DNA of 52,352 bases, taken from Xenorhabdus khoisanae. Its GTDB lineage: Bacteria > Pseudomonadota > Gammaproteobacteria > Enterobacterales > Enterobacteriaceae. A program made the position numbers and the translations under genes. The stretch lies in contig NZ_LFCV01000035.1 in the NCBI RefSeq assembly GCF_001037465.1, forward strand, positions 1 through 52,352. The letters run 5' to 3'. The notes under the pieces were generated by a model. It saw only the letters and a program-made list of their open reading frames with translations. It ran no database searches and was not told the origin of the DNA. Shown here in pieces: positions 37,666 through 46,112 of the stretch (positions within the stretch are counted from its first letter, which is position 1; each line of letters opens with the position of its first letter).

Positions 37666-38529
37666 TTATTGGTTTCCAGACAGTGCATTCAGTAAGTATT
37701 GTGGTAATGCAAAACTTCCTGCATGTATGGCAGGTGTATAGTAACGGCAGGCTATGGCCGCACTTTCAAAGCGCTGTTGCAGTGTTATCAAAGGAACCTG
37801 ACGCAAGGCAGAGTCTTGGGTTGCCCATGCAAATGTCATGATCCCACCATAATAGGTCGGAACGGCAGCCTGATAGAAACTGCTGTCAGCAAAATAACGA
37901 CTCAATTTTTTATGGCTATTGACGGCTTCATCCTGTTGCAGGAAACAGACGCCATTTTGGGCTACAAAAACACCGCCTTCGTTTAAGCAACGGGCACAGC
38001 CTTCATAAAATTCAGAGGTAAATAGGCCTTCACCTGGCCCGGCGGGATCGGTACAGTCAGAAATGATGACATCAAATTTTTCAGACGTGGTTTTGACAAA
38101 ACTAACACCGTCATCAATCACCAGTTTGAAACGAGGGTCGTCATAAGCCCCTGCATTATGGTTTGGTAAGTATTGGCGGCAAAACTCAACTACACCAGCA
38201 TCAATTTCTACCATTGTGATATTGTCGAGATAGTGATGACGACAGACTTCACGTAGCATTCCACCATCACCACCGCCAATGATTAAAACCTTTTTAGCTT
38301 GACCGTGGGCAAATAATGGCACATGAGCCATCATTTCATGATAGATAAATTCATCGCGCTCCGTGGTTTGAACTACACCATCAAGCGCCATAATGCGACC
38401 TAACTCTGTATTTTCGAAAATGATTAGGTCTTGGTGCTCTGTTTTGTCATGATAAAGCACATTTTCAACTGTAAAATATTGACCGAAATTGGAATGCAAC
38501 GTTTCATACCAAATTTCTTTTTGTGACAT
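37666..38529 (-). CDS. speE: Spermidine synthase SpeE
   Basis: SpeE transfers the aminopropyl group from decarboxylated SAM to putrescine. The frame extends to 38574, but ATG 38529 ([16 protein letters not shown]) matches the E. coli start and yields 287 residues (E. coli 288); an ATG at 38547 is the alternative. Seen: [14 protein letters not shown] (nucleotide-type loop), [32 protein letters not shown] with the catalytic Asp, and [14 protein letters not shown]. First gene of speED; yacC lies upstream as in E. coli. Confidence 0.96.
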   Translation of the reverse strand: MSQKEIWYETLHSNFGQYFTVENVLYHDKTEHQDLIIFENTELGRIMALDGVVQTTERDEFIYHEMMAHVPLFAHGQAKKVLIIGGGDGGMLREVCRHHYLDNITMVEIDAGVVEFCRQYLPNHNAGAYDDPRFKLVIDDGVSFVKTTSEKFDVIISDCTDPAGPGEGLFTSEFYEGCARCLNEGGVFVAQNGVCFLQQDEAVNSHKKLSRYFADSSFYQAAVPTYYGGIMTFAWATQDSALRQVPLITLQQRFESAAIACRYYTPAIHAGSFALPQYLLNALSGNQ

Positions 38530-38639
38530 GTTTAGGCATTTCTCCATTGTGATGTTCCCAGGAATTGGGCACACATAATAGCCAACTATTAACTTAGTTG
38601 CACTGCGAAATTGACCTATAGAGATATTTTGTTAGGGAA

Positions 38640-38987
38640 CTATTTTACATAAGCGAGTAGGCTAAGAGAACGTCGTGCAAGAGAACGACATTTAACTTCA
38701 TGAGGTAAGTTAATTTCCTTTAAGTCGTTATAACCTAATTGATTCAATTCCTCCATTAACTGACCATCATAGTTACTGAGATCCCAATTCTGGCGTTGGG
38801 CAAAATAGATAATTGTGCGTCTGATCTCACGATCTGGGATCTGGCTATAGCCACAGTCATATTTCAGGTAAATATAGACCGCAGTCAAATCAGCAAGATT
38901 TTCAGCTTCACTTTCAGACAGGGCTTTTGCGGGTTGCGCAAAACCGAACAGAACCAGGATGTAAGTCAATAAGGCAATTTTTTGCAT
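38640..38987 (-). CDS. yacC: YacC family secreted protein
   Basis: A 115-residue protein, the same length as E. coli YacC, with a signal peptide (cleavage near AQPAKA-LSESE) and the conserved LSESEAENLADLTAVYIYLKYDCGY and C-terminal ARRSLSLLAYVK. Two cysteines (in DCGY and KCRS) probably form a disulfide. It belongs to the PulS/OutS pilotin-like family but no type II secretion genes are nearby; function unknown. Position upstream of speE is conserved. Confidence 0.9.
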   Translation of the reverse strand: MQKIALLTYILVLFGFAQPAKALSESEAENLADLTAVYIYLKYDCGYSQIPDREIRRTIIYFAQRQNWDLSNYDGQLMEELNQLGYNDLKEINLPHEVKCRSLARRSLSLLAYVK

Positions 38988-39262
38988 AATTTCTATTATA
39001 CTGATTTTCTACTGTTTTACTTAAATTATCATATTAATATCTGTGTTAGCCAAACTTAATTTACTTAATGTTGGGAAAATTGCCATTTTTTCTGCCAATA
39101 AAAAAATTTAATTGAGCATTAACGAATAGGGTTTGTTCTGATGGCATAGAGTGTTATTTTATGCGCTTGGTGAGCTTATGGTATTGAGCGGTGTATAAAT
39201 AATCACATTTATCATTGGGTTTGTATTGTGATTATTTAAAACAAAATCAACTGGTTATATTG

Positions 39263-39802
39263 ATGAAGAAACATATTGTAGATGTGATGATCTCCGAACA
39301 GGAGGTTAAGCAACGTATTGCTGAGCTGGGGCAACAGATTACAGAGCATTATCGTAAGAGCGATCGTGAACTCGTGCTGGTCGGCTTGCTGAGAGGGTCA
39401 TTTATCTTTATGGCAGATTTATGCCGTGAAGTACAGGTTCCTCACGAAGTGGACTTCATGACCGCATCCAGCTATGGCAATGAGATGAGTTCTACCCGCG
39501 ATGTAAAAATCCTTAAAGATCTGGATGAGGACATTCGTGGCAAAGATGTGTTGATCGTTGAAGATATTATCGATTCAGGCAATACACTGAACAAAGTTCG
39601 TGAGATTTTGGGGCTGCGTGAACCGAATTCACTGGCGATTTGTACTTTGCTGAACAAACCATCTCGTCGTGAGGTTGATGTTCCCGTTGAGTGGATTGGT
39701 TATTCGATTGAAGATAAGTTTGTCGTTGGTTACGGCATTGATTATGCCCAGCATTATCGTCACCTGCCTTATATCGGGCACGTCACCTTATTGGAAGATT
39801 GA
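39263..39802 (+). CDS. hpt: Hypoxanthine phosphoribosyltransferase
   Basis: Hpt salvages hypoxanthine (and guanine) to IMP/GMP with PRPP. ATG 39263 gives 179 residues (E. coli 178) aligning from [14 protein letters not shown]; the open frame back to 39215 is not conserved. The PRPP loop [14 protein letters not shown] and the purine-contacting [20 protein letters not shown] are present. No strong Shine-Dalgarno is seen. In E. coli cueO and gcd lie between yacC and hpt; both are missing here. Confidence 0.95.
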   Translation: MKKHIVDVMISEQEVKQRIAELGQQITEHYRKSDRELVLVGLLRGSFIFMADLCREVQVPHEVDFMTASSYGNEMSSTRDVKILKDLDEDIRGKDVLIVEDIIDSGNTLNKVREILGLREPNSLAICTLLNKPSRREVDVPVEWIGYSIEDKFVVGYGIDYAQHYRHLPYIGHVTLLED

Positions 39803-39840
39803 TTTTTGCGGTAATTTTAAGTAATCAGTCGAGTTATGAG

Positions 39841-39873
39841 CAAATGGCAGCGAAAAGCTGCCATTTGTTTTTT
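39841..39873. terminator. Bidirectional terminator between hpt and can
   Basis: A perfect 11-bp stem (CAAATGGCAGC / GCTGCCATTTG) with a 5-base loop followed by T6 on the plus strand; it lies between convergent genes. Confidence 0.88.
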
Positions 39874-39884
39874 AGATCAGCCTG

Positions 39885-40538
39885 TTATTTGGCTTGAGAC
39901 AATTTGGAAATAGCCTGGCGATAATTAAGTTCGAGTTTCTCGCGGCTATCCGCCGTAATATCCAGATCGTGTAATTCACCGTCTTTTAAACCATATACCC
40001 AACCGTGGATCATCACCTTCTGACCACGTTTCCACGCAGATTGCATAATGGTAGAGTGGCCGAGGTTGTAAACCTGTTCAATGACATTCAATTCACACAG
40101 GCGGTTCAGTCGATCATTAGGCGGCAATTCGCCAAGCATAGAACTGTGCTTGTACCACAAATCCCGGATGTGGAGCAGCCAGTTATTGATTAAGCCCAGT
40201 TCAGTGCCATCCACAGCAGCTTCAATACCACCACAGCCGTAGTGACCGCAGATAATGATGTGCTCAACCTGCAAGACATCAACAGCATATTGTACAACGG
40301 ACAAACAGTTTAAATCGGTATGAATAACAAGGTTTGCAACGTTTCGGTGAACAAAAAGATCGCCTGGTGCAGCATCAATCAGTTTTTCAGCAGGTACTCG
40401 GCTATCAGAACAGCCTATCCACAGGAAATGGGGTTTTTGCGCCTTTGATAATTCTTTGAAAAAAAGCGGATTTTCATCGTTTACGGACTTTGACCACTGT
40501 TTGTTCCTGGCAAAAAGCTCTTCAATTTTTCTCATCAT
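39885..40538 (-). CDS. can: Beta-carbonic anhydrase Can
   Basis: Can interconverts CO2 and bicarbonate and is needed for growth in air. The 217-residue protein (E. coli 220) has the zinc ligands Cys43, Asp45 (GCSDSR), His99 and Cys102 (CGHYGCGG), and the conserved [21 protein letters not shown] and [14 protein letters not shown]. Two adjacent ATG codons are possible starts. It is divergent from yadG across 181 bases, as in E. coli. Confidence 0.96.
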   Translation of the reverse strand: MMRKIEELFARNKQWSKSVNDENPLFFKELSKAQKPHFLWIGCSDSRVPAEKLIDAAPGDLFVHRNVANLVIHTDLNCLSVVQYAVDVLQVEHIIICGHYGCGGIEAAVDGTELGLINNWLLHIRDLWYKHSSMLGELPPNDRLNRLCELNVIEQVYNLGHSTIMQSAWKRGQKVMIHGWVYGLKDGELHDLDITADSREKLELNYRQAISKLSQAK

Positions 40539-40719
40539 AACTAATAGCCTGACAACGTTTTTGAGATAGAATCATATACAACATTAATTGAGAATTTAAT
40601 ATTTAATTGAAGAATGTTTTTTATTTGATCCCTGTCATTGCTAAGAAAGGCGGGAAGAATCATGGCATAATTCCCATCTTGCACTCAAAAATAGCAAAGA
40701 ATAAAGGTGTTTTTTACTT

Positions 40720-41643
40720 ATGGCTTACGCATTAGAGTTAACGCAGCTCACTAAAACTTATGAAAGTGGAGTGAAAGCGCTGCGGGGGATTGATTTGCAT
40801 GTAGAAGCTGGCGATTTTTACGCGCTTTTGGGGCCAAATGGTGCAGGGAAATCCACTACGATTGGTATTATCAGTTCTTTGGTCAATAAAAGTAGCGGTA
40901 AGGTTAAGGTATTTGACTACGATATTGATACAGATATCGTTAATGCCAAACGTCAGCTTGGTCTTGTTCCTCAGGAATTTAATTTTAATCAATTTGAGAC
41001 GGTGATTCAGATAGTACTGAATCAGGCGGGATATTATGGCGTTCCGCGCGATGTTGCACAGGACAGGGCTGAAATCTATCTTAACCAACTGGATCTATGG
41101 GAAAAGCGCGACGAACGGGCTATTCGTTTGTCCGGCGGTATGAAACGTCGTTTGATGATTGCTCGTGCTTTGATGCATCAGCCGAAATTGCTCATCCTTG
41201 ATGAACCTACAGCGGGAGTGGATATTGAACTGCGCCGATCTATGTGGGAATTTTTGAGAGAATTGAATGCGCAGGGAACCACGATCATTCTGACGACTCA
41301 TTATCTGGAAGAAGCTGAAATGCTGTGTCGCAATATTGGTATCATCCAGCATGGTGAATTGGTAGAAAACACCAGTATGAAAAGCCTGCTCAGTCAGCTT
41401 GAACGTGAAACTTTCTTGTTTGATTTAGAGCTTAAAGGAACAGTACCTATCGTTGATGGTTATGATTATCGTCTGGTTGATGCAGCCACGTTGGAAGTTG
41501 ATGTAAAACGTGGACAGGGGCTGAATGATATTTTCTCCCAGCTAAGTACACAGGGCATTCAGATTAGCAGTATGCGCAATAAAGCGAATCGCCTGGAAGA
41601 GCTGTTTGTTGGGTTGACCAATAATAATCAAGGAGATAGATAA
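40720..41643 (+). CDS. yadG: ABC transporter ATP-binding protein YadG
   Basis: A 307-residue ATPase (E. coli 308) of the DrrA/CcmA-like export class: Walker A GPNGAGKST (about 38-46), signature LSGGMKRRL, Walker B LLILDEPTAGVD and the switch region TTHYLEEAE. The stop overlaps the yadH start by one base. YadGH is a two-component exporter of unknown substrate; the location beside can is conserved. Confidence 0.94.
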   Translation: MAYALELTQLTKTYESGVKALRGIDLHVEAGDFYALLGPNGAGKSTTIGIISSLVNKSSGKVKVFDYDIDTDIVNAKRQLGLVPQEFNFNQFETVIQIVLNQAGYYGVPRDVAQDRAEIYLNQLDLWEKRDERAIRLSGGMKRRLMIARALMHQPKLLILDEPTAGVDIELRRSMWEFLRELNAQGTTIILTTHYLEEAEMLCRNIGIIQHGELVENTSMKSLLSQLERETFLFDLELKGTVPIVDGYDYRLVDAATLEVDVKRGQGLNDIFSQLSTQGIQISSMRNKANRLEELFVGLTNNNQGDR

Positions 41644-42413
41644 TGATCCAATTGTACTGGGTGGCCCTGAAAACCATTTGGATTAAGGAAGTCACTCGTT
41701 TTGGTCGTATTTGGGTGCAGACATTATTACCGCCTATAATCACCATGTCTCTGTATTTCGTTATATTCGGCAATCTGGTGGGTTCTCGCATTGGTGAAAT
41801 GGGCGGGGTGGGTTACATGCAGTTTATTGTGCCCGGGCTGATAATGATGTCAGTAATCACCAACTCTTACGCGAATGTCTCTTCGTCCTTCTTTGGCGCC
41901 AAATTTCAGCGCAGTATCGAAGAAGTACTGGTTGCTCCGGTTCCAACCCATGTCATCATTGCTGGATTCGTTGGCGGTGGGGTAGCTCGTGGTGTATGTG
42001 TTGGCATTCTGGTGACATTGGTTTCCTTATTGTTTGTACCGTTACAGATACATTCATGGGGCATGGTAGTGATTACTTTGCTGGCAACGTCTATTTTGTT
42101 TTCTCTGGCGGGGCTGTTGAATGCCATTTTTGCGAAAACGTTCGATGATATCAGCATCATCCCAACCTTTGTTTTGACACCACTGACTTATCTGGGAGGC
42201 GTATTTTATTCCCTTACCCTGTTGCCTACCTTCTGGCAAATCGTGTCAAAGCTCAACCCGATTGTCTATATGGTTAGTGGTTTCCGCTATGGTTTTCTGG
42301 GTATTTCGGATGTCTCTCTGGCGATGACATTAGGTATGTTGAGTATCTTTATTGCTTTATTTTATTTTCTGGCTTGGTACTTAATTGAATCTGGCCGGGG
42401 GTTGAGAACGTAA
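41643..42413 (+). CDS. yadH: ABC-2 type permease YadH
   Basis: The membrane partner of YadG, 256 residues as in E. coli, with six hydrophobic helices and the ABC-2 family signature around PTFVLTPLTYLGGVFYSLTLLP and NPIVYMVSGFRYGFLG. The TAATG overlap with yadG implies coupled translation. A hairpin follows, after which the Rhs toxin array begins. Confidence 0.94.
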   Translation: MIQLYWVALKTIWIKEVTRFGRIWVQTLLPPIITMSLYFVIFGNLVGSRIGEMGGVGYMQFIVPGLIMMSVITNSYANVSSSFFGAKFQRSIEEVLVAPVPTHVIIAGFVGGGVARGVCVGILVTLVSLLFVPLQIHSWGMVVITLLATSILFSLAGLLNAIFAKTFDDISIIPTFVLTPLTYLGGVFYSLTLLPTFWQIVSKLNPIVYMVSGFRYGFLGISDVSLAMTLGMLSIFIALFYFLAWYLIESGRGLRT

Positions 42414-42426
42414 CAACCGAAATTAA

Positions 42427-42455
42427 CCACTCCACCGTTGATGATGGCGGAGTGG
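42427..42455 (+). terminator. Hairpin after yadH
   Basis: CCACTCCaCC pairs with GGcGGAGTGG (one mismatch) over a 9-base loop 13 bases after the stop; no T-tract follows. It marks the edge between the conserved chromosome and the Rhs array. Confidence 0.4.
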
Positions 42456-42489
42456 AGTGATAATAATAGCAAGTGGCGGATTCAGATAA

Positions 42490-42678
42490 AAGGAAGCAGG
42501 CTTTGATATTGGTATTGGTGGCACACTGACCGTCAAAATCATGGATGGCTGTCTGGTGCTGATCCCCGACAGTGACGACACTCTTGTCATTCGGCAACAG
42601 TACCAGCGCCAGCAAGACCAGCTCAGTGAAATTAAGCTGAAAATGCGGGAACTGATTGGGGATTACAAAAGCCGCTAA
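42490..42678 (+). pseudogene. symE-like remnant 1 (3' part)
   Basis: About 60 codons in frame match the C-terminal half of the intact SymE-like protein at 48.7 kb ([37 protein letters not shown]). The start and the first half are gone, and a short GGTATT-type duplication sits near the break. It is followed by the same downstream sequence and hairpin as the other copies. Confidence 0.8.
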
Positions 42679-42711
42679 GGGCAGGGACTGAGCCGCTCTT
42701 AAAAAGAATAA

Positions 42712-42741
42712 AGCAGGAAGATCATGGAGATCTTTCCTGCT
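42712..42741. terminator. Cassette-boundary hairpin 1
   Basis: AGCAGGAAGATC pairs with GATCTTTCCTGCT. Together with the flanking CTCTTAAAAAGAA it belongs to the repeat found after every symE copy; on the minus strand it is followed by TTCTTTTT and should terminate the immunity gene transcript. Confidence 0.75.
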
Positions 42742-42767
42742 TAATCTAAGCTCATAAATCAGTTATT

Positions 42768-43175
42768 TTATCGTAGCGATTCAAACCATTGAAGGTGAAA
42801 TTTACCTTGTTCTTCTGGGGTAACATCAACATTTTTATCTTCAAAGTCAAATATATGAACCATATCTTGAGGTAAACCATGCTGACCTAATGTAGTCTCA
42901 TAAGCCACTTTGCCTAACCCCATATCTCTCTGCATTGCAGATGGAAACACATTTATTTTTGCTCCTTTGCAAAGAAAAACTATATCTTTTAATTGGTTTC
43001 TCAAATCTATAAAGCATGAAAAATAATCGGTATCATTTGATTCTGCTAACTGATTATTATTATGAAATATTTTCAAACAACAATCTCTATTAGGAGAGGT
43101 GATCAGGTGCAATTCAGCTTCTTCCATTTTTCCATTTATTATTATTTTGATTTTTCTTTTATCAACACCTGTCAT
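42768..43175 (-). CDS. Candidate immunity protein to the orphan ADP-ribosyltransferase tail
   Basis: From ATG 43175 the protein has 135 residues; its start overlaps the toxin stop as ATGA. It is clearly homologous to the product at 50183-50596: both share a KIIINGK-type start, a CL/FL-I core, FLCKGAKxNVxPS, RDMxxG, AYExTLG, a FDFED near residue 110 and a QWxES(L/V)R ending. No signal peptide or membrane segment. It is inferred to neutralise the neighbouring toxin; the mechanism is unknown, and it does not look like an ADP-ribosylglycohydrolase. The open frame upstream to 43214 lies inside the toxin and is ignored. Confidence 0.75.
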   Translation of the reverse strand: MTGVDKRKIKIIINGKMEEAELHLITSPNRDCCLKIFHNNNQLAESNDTDYFSCFIDLRNQLKDIVFLCKGAKINVFPSAMQRDMGLGKVAYETTLGQHGLPQDMVHIFDFEDKNVDVTPEEQGKFHLQWFESLR

Positions 43176-43594
43176 TTTCCATACCTCTTTGGATTTAAAA
43201 TTGTATAGTCCCACATTTCACCGTCGGCATTAATTGGTCTTGCGCCTAATATATTTTCAGATTTGACCCCGCCGGGTATTGCAATTTCTGCTTCTCCAGG
43301 ATATGGCGATTTTGAACCTAGTACCTTGTTTACATCTATACCATTATTAGTTTTCATGGTGTACACATATCCGCTTTTGCTTCCATAATCTGTTGCAAAG
43401 CCAATAGTTTTACTCGGATCAATAGTAGTACTGACAAAATTGCTCGGCGGATTTAGATTATCTAATGCATGCTTATACAAATCCATGCTTGGGCCACGGG
43501 TTTCAAATCCTTTATCAAAAATTTCAGTGAAGCTTCGTGTATCTCCGCGATACGTTATAAGGTAATCCCCTTTATTCCCCGGTCCGCCTGCCAT
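43172..43594 (-). CDS. Orphan Rhs C-terminal tail: pertussis-toxin-like ADP-ribosyltransferase
   Basis: About 140 residues beginning [10 protein letters not shown], the same linker that follows DPYGL in the complete Rhs at the right edge. The ADP-ribosyltransferase signature is complete: R in [12 protein letters not shown] for the STS motif, and EAEIAIPGG for the ExE motif. It is similar along its length to the Rhs tail at 50593 but clearly divergent. The Rhs core is missing; upstream it is joined directly to an antisense symE fragment at a shared GGCAGG. An ATG at 43594 has no proper ribosome-binding site, so it is probably a silent displaced tail. Confidence 0.75.
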   Translation of the reverse strand: MAGGPGNKGDYLITYRGDTRSFTEIFDKGFETRGPSMDLYKHALDNLNPPSNFVSTTIDPSKTIGFATDYGSKSGYVYTMKTNNGIDVNKVLGSKSPYPGEAEIAIPGGVKSENILGARPINADGEMWDYTILNPKRYGK

Positions 43595-43799
43595 CCACCT
43601 GAAAGGGCAATGGCTTAAGGCGGCCGGCTTTGATATTGGCGGCACACTGACGGTTAAAATCATGGAGGGCTGTCTGATGCTGATCCCCGACAGCGATGAC
43701 ACTCGCACCATCAAGCAACAGTACCAACGCCAGCAAGACCAGCTCAGTGACATTAAACTGAGAATGCGGGAACTGATTGGCGACTACAACAGCAACTAA
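43587..43799 (+). pseudogene. symE-like remnant 2
   Basis: Starts abruptly at the [15 protein letters not shown] part of the SymE-like protein and runs in frame to a TAA, ending LIGDYNSN. The N-terminal third is replaced by the toxin tail on the other strand. MEGC here matches the wording of E. coli SymE (VMEGC). Confidence 0.8.
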
Positions 43800-43832
43800 G
43801 GACAGAGATTGAGCGGCTCTTAAAAAGAACAA

Positions 43833-43862
43833 AGCCGGAAGATCAGAGGAATCTTTCCGGCT
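43833..43862. terminator. Cassette-boundary hairpin 2
   Basis: AGCCGGAAGAT with ATCTTTCCGGCT (one bulge), between an immunity gene on the minus strand and symE remnant 2 on the plus strand. Confidence 0.75.
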
Positions 43863-43877
43863 ATTAAATTTCATCAA

Positions 43878-44171
43878 CTATAATTTATGCATTGCTGATT
43901 GAATCTTTTCTTCTAGCTCAGATAAATTTTTCGCTGAACCTAAATAAACAGGATTTTCCCAGTTAAAATCTTTAATTAACATCAAGTTAAACTGCCCATC
44001 GATATCAAATGAAGGTCTCCAGCCTATGTCTAAAAGATATCCATTAGGAAATTCTACCTGCAACATATCTTCTTTTAATTCATCAAGTTGATTCTCAAGT
44101 GGAATATCATCACTAATATAAAAGTCATTAAAAGTGATTACTCCGCTCTTTTCTGAAAAATTAATGTTCAT
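43878..44171 (-). CDS. Candidate immunity protein (97 residues)
   Basis: A small acidic protein (MNINFSEKSGVITFND...) with alternating beta strands, a WRPSFDIDG segment and a C-terminal helix (LSELEEKIQSAMHKL). Its ATG overlaps the stop of the toxin remnant as ATGA, as in the other cassettes, and it ends just before hairpin 2. I do not recognise a family. It is intact although its cognate toxin has been cut to 22 residues by an IS3 fragment. Confidence 0.6.
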   Translation of the reverse strand: MNINFSEKSGVITFNDFYISDDIPLENQLDELKEDMLQVEFPNGYLLDIGWRPSFDIDGQFNLMLIKDFNWENPVYLGSAKNLSELEEKIQSAMHKL

Positions 44172-44235
44172 TTTTTTGTCAGCTTCTTAAATTCGTTCTG
44201 TGATATTGGGTGTCCATGAATAGTCCCGCCGCTAT
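44168..44235 (-). pseudogene. Remnant of an Rhs toxin tail (last 22 residues)
   Basis: In frame up to the ATGA overlap, the remnant reads YSGGTIHGHPISQNEFKKL and ends TKK. The HGHPIS motif and its distance from the end match the toxin tail at 49.6-50.1 kb, so both belong to one toxin type. The rest was removed by the adjoining IS3 element. Confidence 0.6.
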
Positions 44236-44555
<320 letters not shown>

Positions 44556-44643
44556 CTAAATCCCACTTTGTACCTTATCTGATAAAGCAATGTGAGATCA
44601 CCGGACGCTTATCAGGGGCTGAGCCGCTCTTAAAAAAGAAGAA

Positions 44644-44672
44644 AGCCGGAAGATATCTGTGATCTTCCGGCT
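44644..44672. terminator. Cassette-boundary hairpin 3
   Basis: AGCCGGAAGAT with ATCTTCCGGCT, preceded by GAGCCGCTCTTAAAAAAGAA. Only the non-coding downstream part of the symE repeat is left here, without any symE codons. Confidence 0.75.
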
Positions 44673-44716
44673 TGAATTAAAAAAATTTTAATCAGCGAAA
44701 TATTCCATTACTACCC

Positions 44717-45025
44717 TTAAAGAACTTCAACTATGGCAACAAACTTAGGTCCCTCATAGACATTTAGAGTAAGCCCTTGAGTAAGTAAGAAATCAGGGGC
44801 ATTCTCAACTAAAAAATAAGCCTTACCTAACCCTATTCTGCTGCCTCCTTCATCATGAGAGTTACTTTTTATGTCTAATACTAAGCTCCAAGATGTTGGT
44901 TCACCAACCTTGCCTCTCATTGGTTCAGTAATAACATAATATAATACATTAAGTGGTAACGTGGCTTTTCCACCCTGAGCTTCAGCAACCCAATTAACTT
45001 TGACATTAACTGTTAATTTTTCCAT
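44717..45025 (-). CDS. Candidate immunity protein (about 102 residues)
   Basis: A beta-rich small protein (MEKLTVNVKVNWVAEAQGGK..., ending VYEGPKFVAIVEVL). ATG 45025 has AGAGAA upstream; an ATG at 45046, overlapping the toxin stop, is an equally possible start. It directly follows the YRG-type toxin tail and precedes hairpin 3. Family not recognised; immunity role inferred from position. Confidence 0.6.
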   Translation of the reverse strand: MEKLTVNVKVNWVAEAQGGKATLPLNVLYYVITEPMRGKVGEPTSWSLVLDIKSNSHDEGGSRIGLGKAYFLVENAPDFLLTQGLTLNVYEGPKFVAIVEVL

Positions 45026-45039
45026 AAAATGTTCTCTAC

Positions 45040-45417
45040 TTAACATGATGAGACAGAAATCAGCTTAGTCCATTGAGGTTTAGCCTGTACCTTATTAAGA
45101 TCAGTTACCTCAATATATCGAGCATTACCTATATTATCTAAGTTCTTAACTGAATAAGCAGCATTCGCTACGCGGTCTGGTACATGAATTTGAACAACTT
45201 GGAAGTTACCACTATGTCCCATTCTTTTTCCCCAAGTAACAGCATCTTTATAGGATTCAGCAAACCATTTGCCTTCCATAGAACCATTCCCTCCGGCCCA
45301 TTTCTCTGTTTTCATCAATTCATCATATTCATCAAGATGCATTCCTCGGTATAACATCATTAATCCAAGGGGGTCGATCCAGTTAGCCGGGTTATGCACA
45401 TAACTGTAAGGATAAAA
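45040..45417 (-). CDS. Orphan Rhs C-terminal tail with YRG-type toxin domain
   Basis: The frame begins in the Rhs junction motif ([19 protein letters not shown]) and continues for about 105 toxin residues: LYRGMHLDEYDELMKTEKW, GSMEGKWFAES, FQVVQIHVPDRV, NARYIEVTDLNK. The order Arg near the start, a Ser after a beta strand, and a late IEV recalls ADP-ribosyltransferase-like folds, but the signature is too weak to claim. No start codon or core precedes it; upstream it is fused to an antisense symE copy at a short shared GCCGCCA. Probably silent. Confidence 0.6.
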   Translation of the reverse strand, partial: FYPYSYVHNPANWIDPLGLMMLYRGMHLDEYDELMKTEKWAGGNGSMEGKWFAESYKDAVTWGKRMGHSGNFQVVQIHVPDRVANAAYSVKNLDNIGNARYIEVTDLNKVQAKPQWTKLISVSSC

Positions 45418-45420
45418 GCC

Positions 45421-45696
45421 GCCAAAACAGAACGTTATTACACCGTGGGATATGTGCCGCAAAACAACAAGGCCACTGCTCCGCCTGCAATCCATCTTAA
45501 AGGCCAGTGGCTTAAGGCGGCCGGGTTCGATAAGGGTTGCACCCTGACCGTGAAGATTATGGATGGCTGTCTGGTGCTTATTCCTGACAGTGACGACACC
45601 CGCACCATCAAGCAACAGTACCAGCGCCAGCAAGACCAGCTCAGTGAGATTAAGCTGAGAATGCGCGAGCTGCTTGGCGACTACACAAGCCGCTAA
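45421..45696 (+). pseudogene. symE-like copy 3, 5'-truncated
   Basis: From KAAKTERYYTVGYVPQNNK to the stop it is nearly identical to the intact copy, but the first 17 or so codons and the ribosome-binding site are replaced by antisense Rhs sequence. An ATG at 45394 would give a chimeric 100-residue protein; expression is doubtful. Confidence 0.75.
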
Positions 45697-45730
45697 GGGC
45701 AGGGGCTGAGCGACTCTAAAAAAGAACAAG

Positions 45731-45759
45731 GCCGGAAGATCATGGGGATCTTTCCGGCT
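45731..45759. terminator. Cassette-boundary hairpin 4
   Basis: GCCGGAAGATC with GATCTTTCCGGC, CATGG-type loop, between symE copy 3 (plus) and an immunity gene (minus). Confidence 0.78.
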
Positions 45760-45780
45760 AGATTTAATTACTACAAAATA

Positions 45781-46110
45781 TTACTCTGGGCCATGCCATT
45801 CGAGCTTTTCTTTCAAGTGCTCAGGAACGATGCTAAATAGCTTTTTTATATCATTTTCATGAGAGAAATAATTTGTACATTTTCTTTTGTCAGCATTTTC
45901 CAAATAGAATCTGGCTTGAGTATTCAGGAAATATATATCATTAGAAGTCATTTCTTCTTCGGTAATAGACATCACAACATTATGCAATAACTCCGCCTCG
46001 TAATAGCACGATTTATTAAAAGCTTTTCCAATGAAAGTCTGAGTTTGAATATTTCTTATATATGAAAGAGATCTCCATAACATATTGGAATATATATCGA
46101 TTTTTCTCAT
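45781..46110 (-). CDS. Candidate immunity protein (109 residues)
   Basis: A helical, charged small protein (MRKIDIYSNMLWRSLSYIRN..., LENADKRKCTNYFSHENDIKK). It starts two bases after the stop of the ParB-like Rhs toxin tail and ends before hairpin 4. No known family recognised; assigned as immunity by position. Confidence 0.6.
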   Translation of the reverse strand: MRKIDIYSNMLWRSLSYIRNIQTQTFIGKAFNKSCYYEAELLHNVVMSITEEEMTSNDIYFLNTQARFYLENADKRKCTNYFSHENDIKKLFSIVPEHLKEKLEWHGPE

Positions 46111-46112
46111 AA

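Noticed and set aside
45421-45729. Minus-strand open frame upstream of the YRG-type toxin tail, reading as a long ORF with it
   Set aside because: It is the antisense of the symE-like coding sequence (FFRVAQPLPLAA-type text recurs opposite each symE copy), so it is a shadow.
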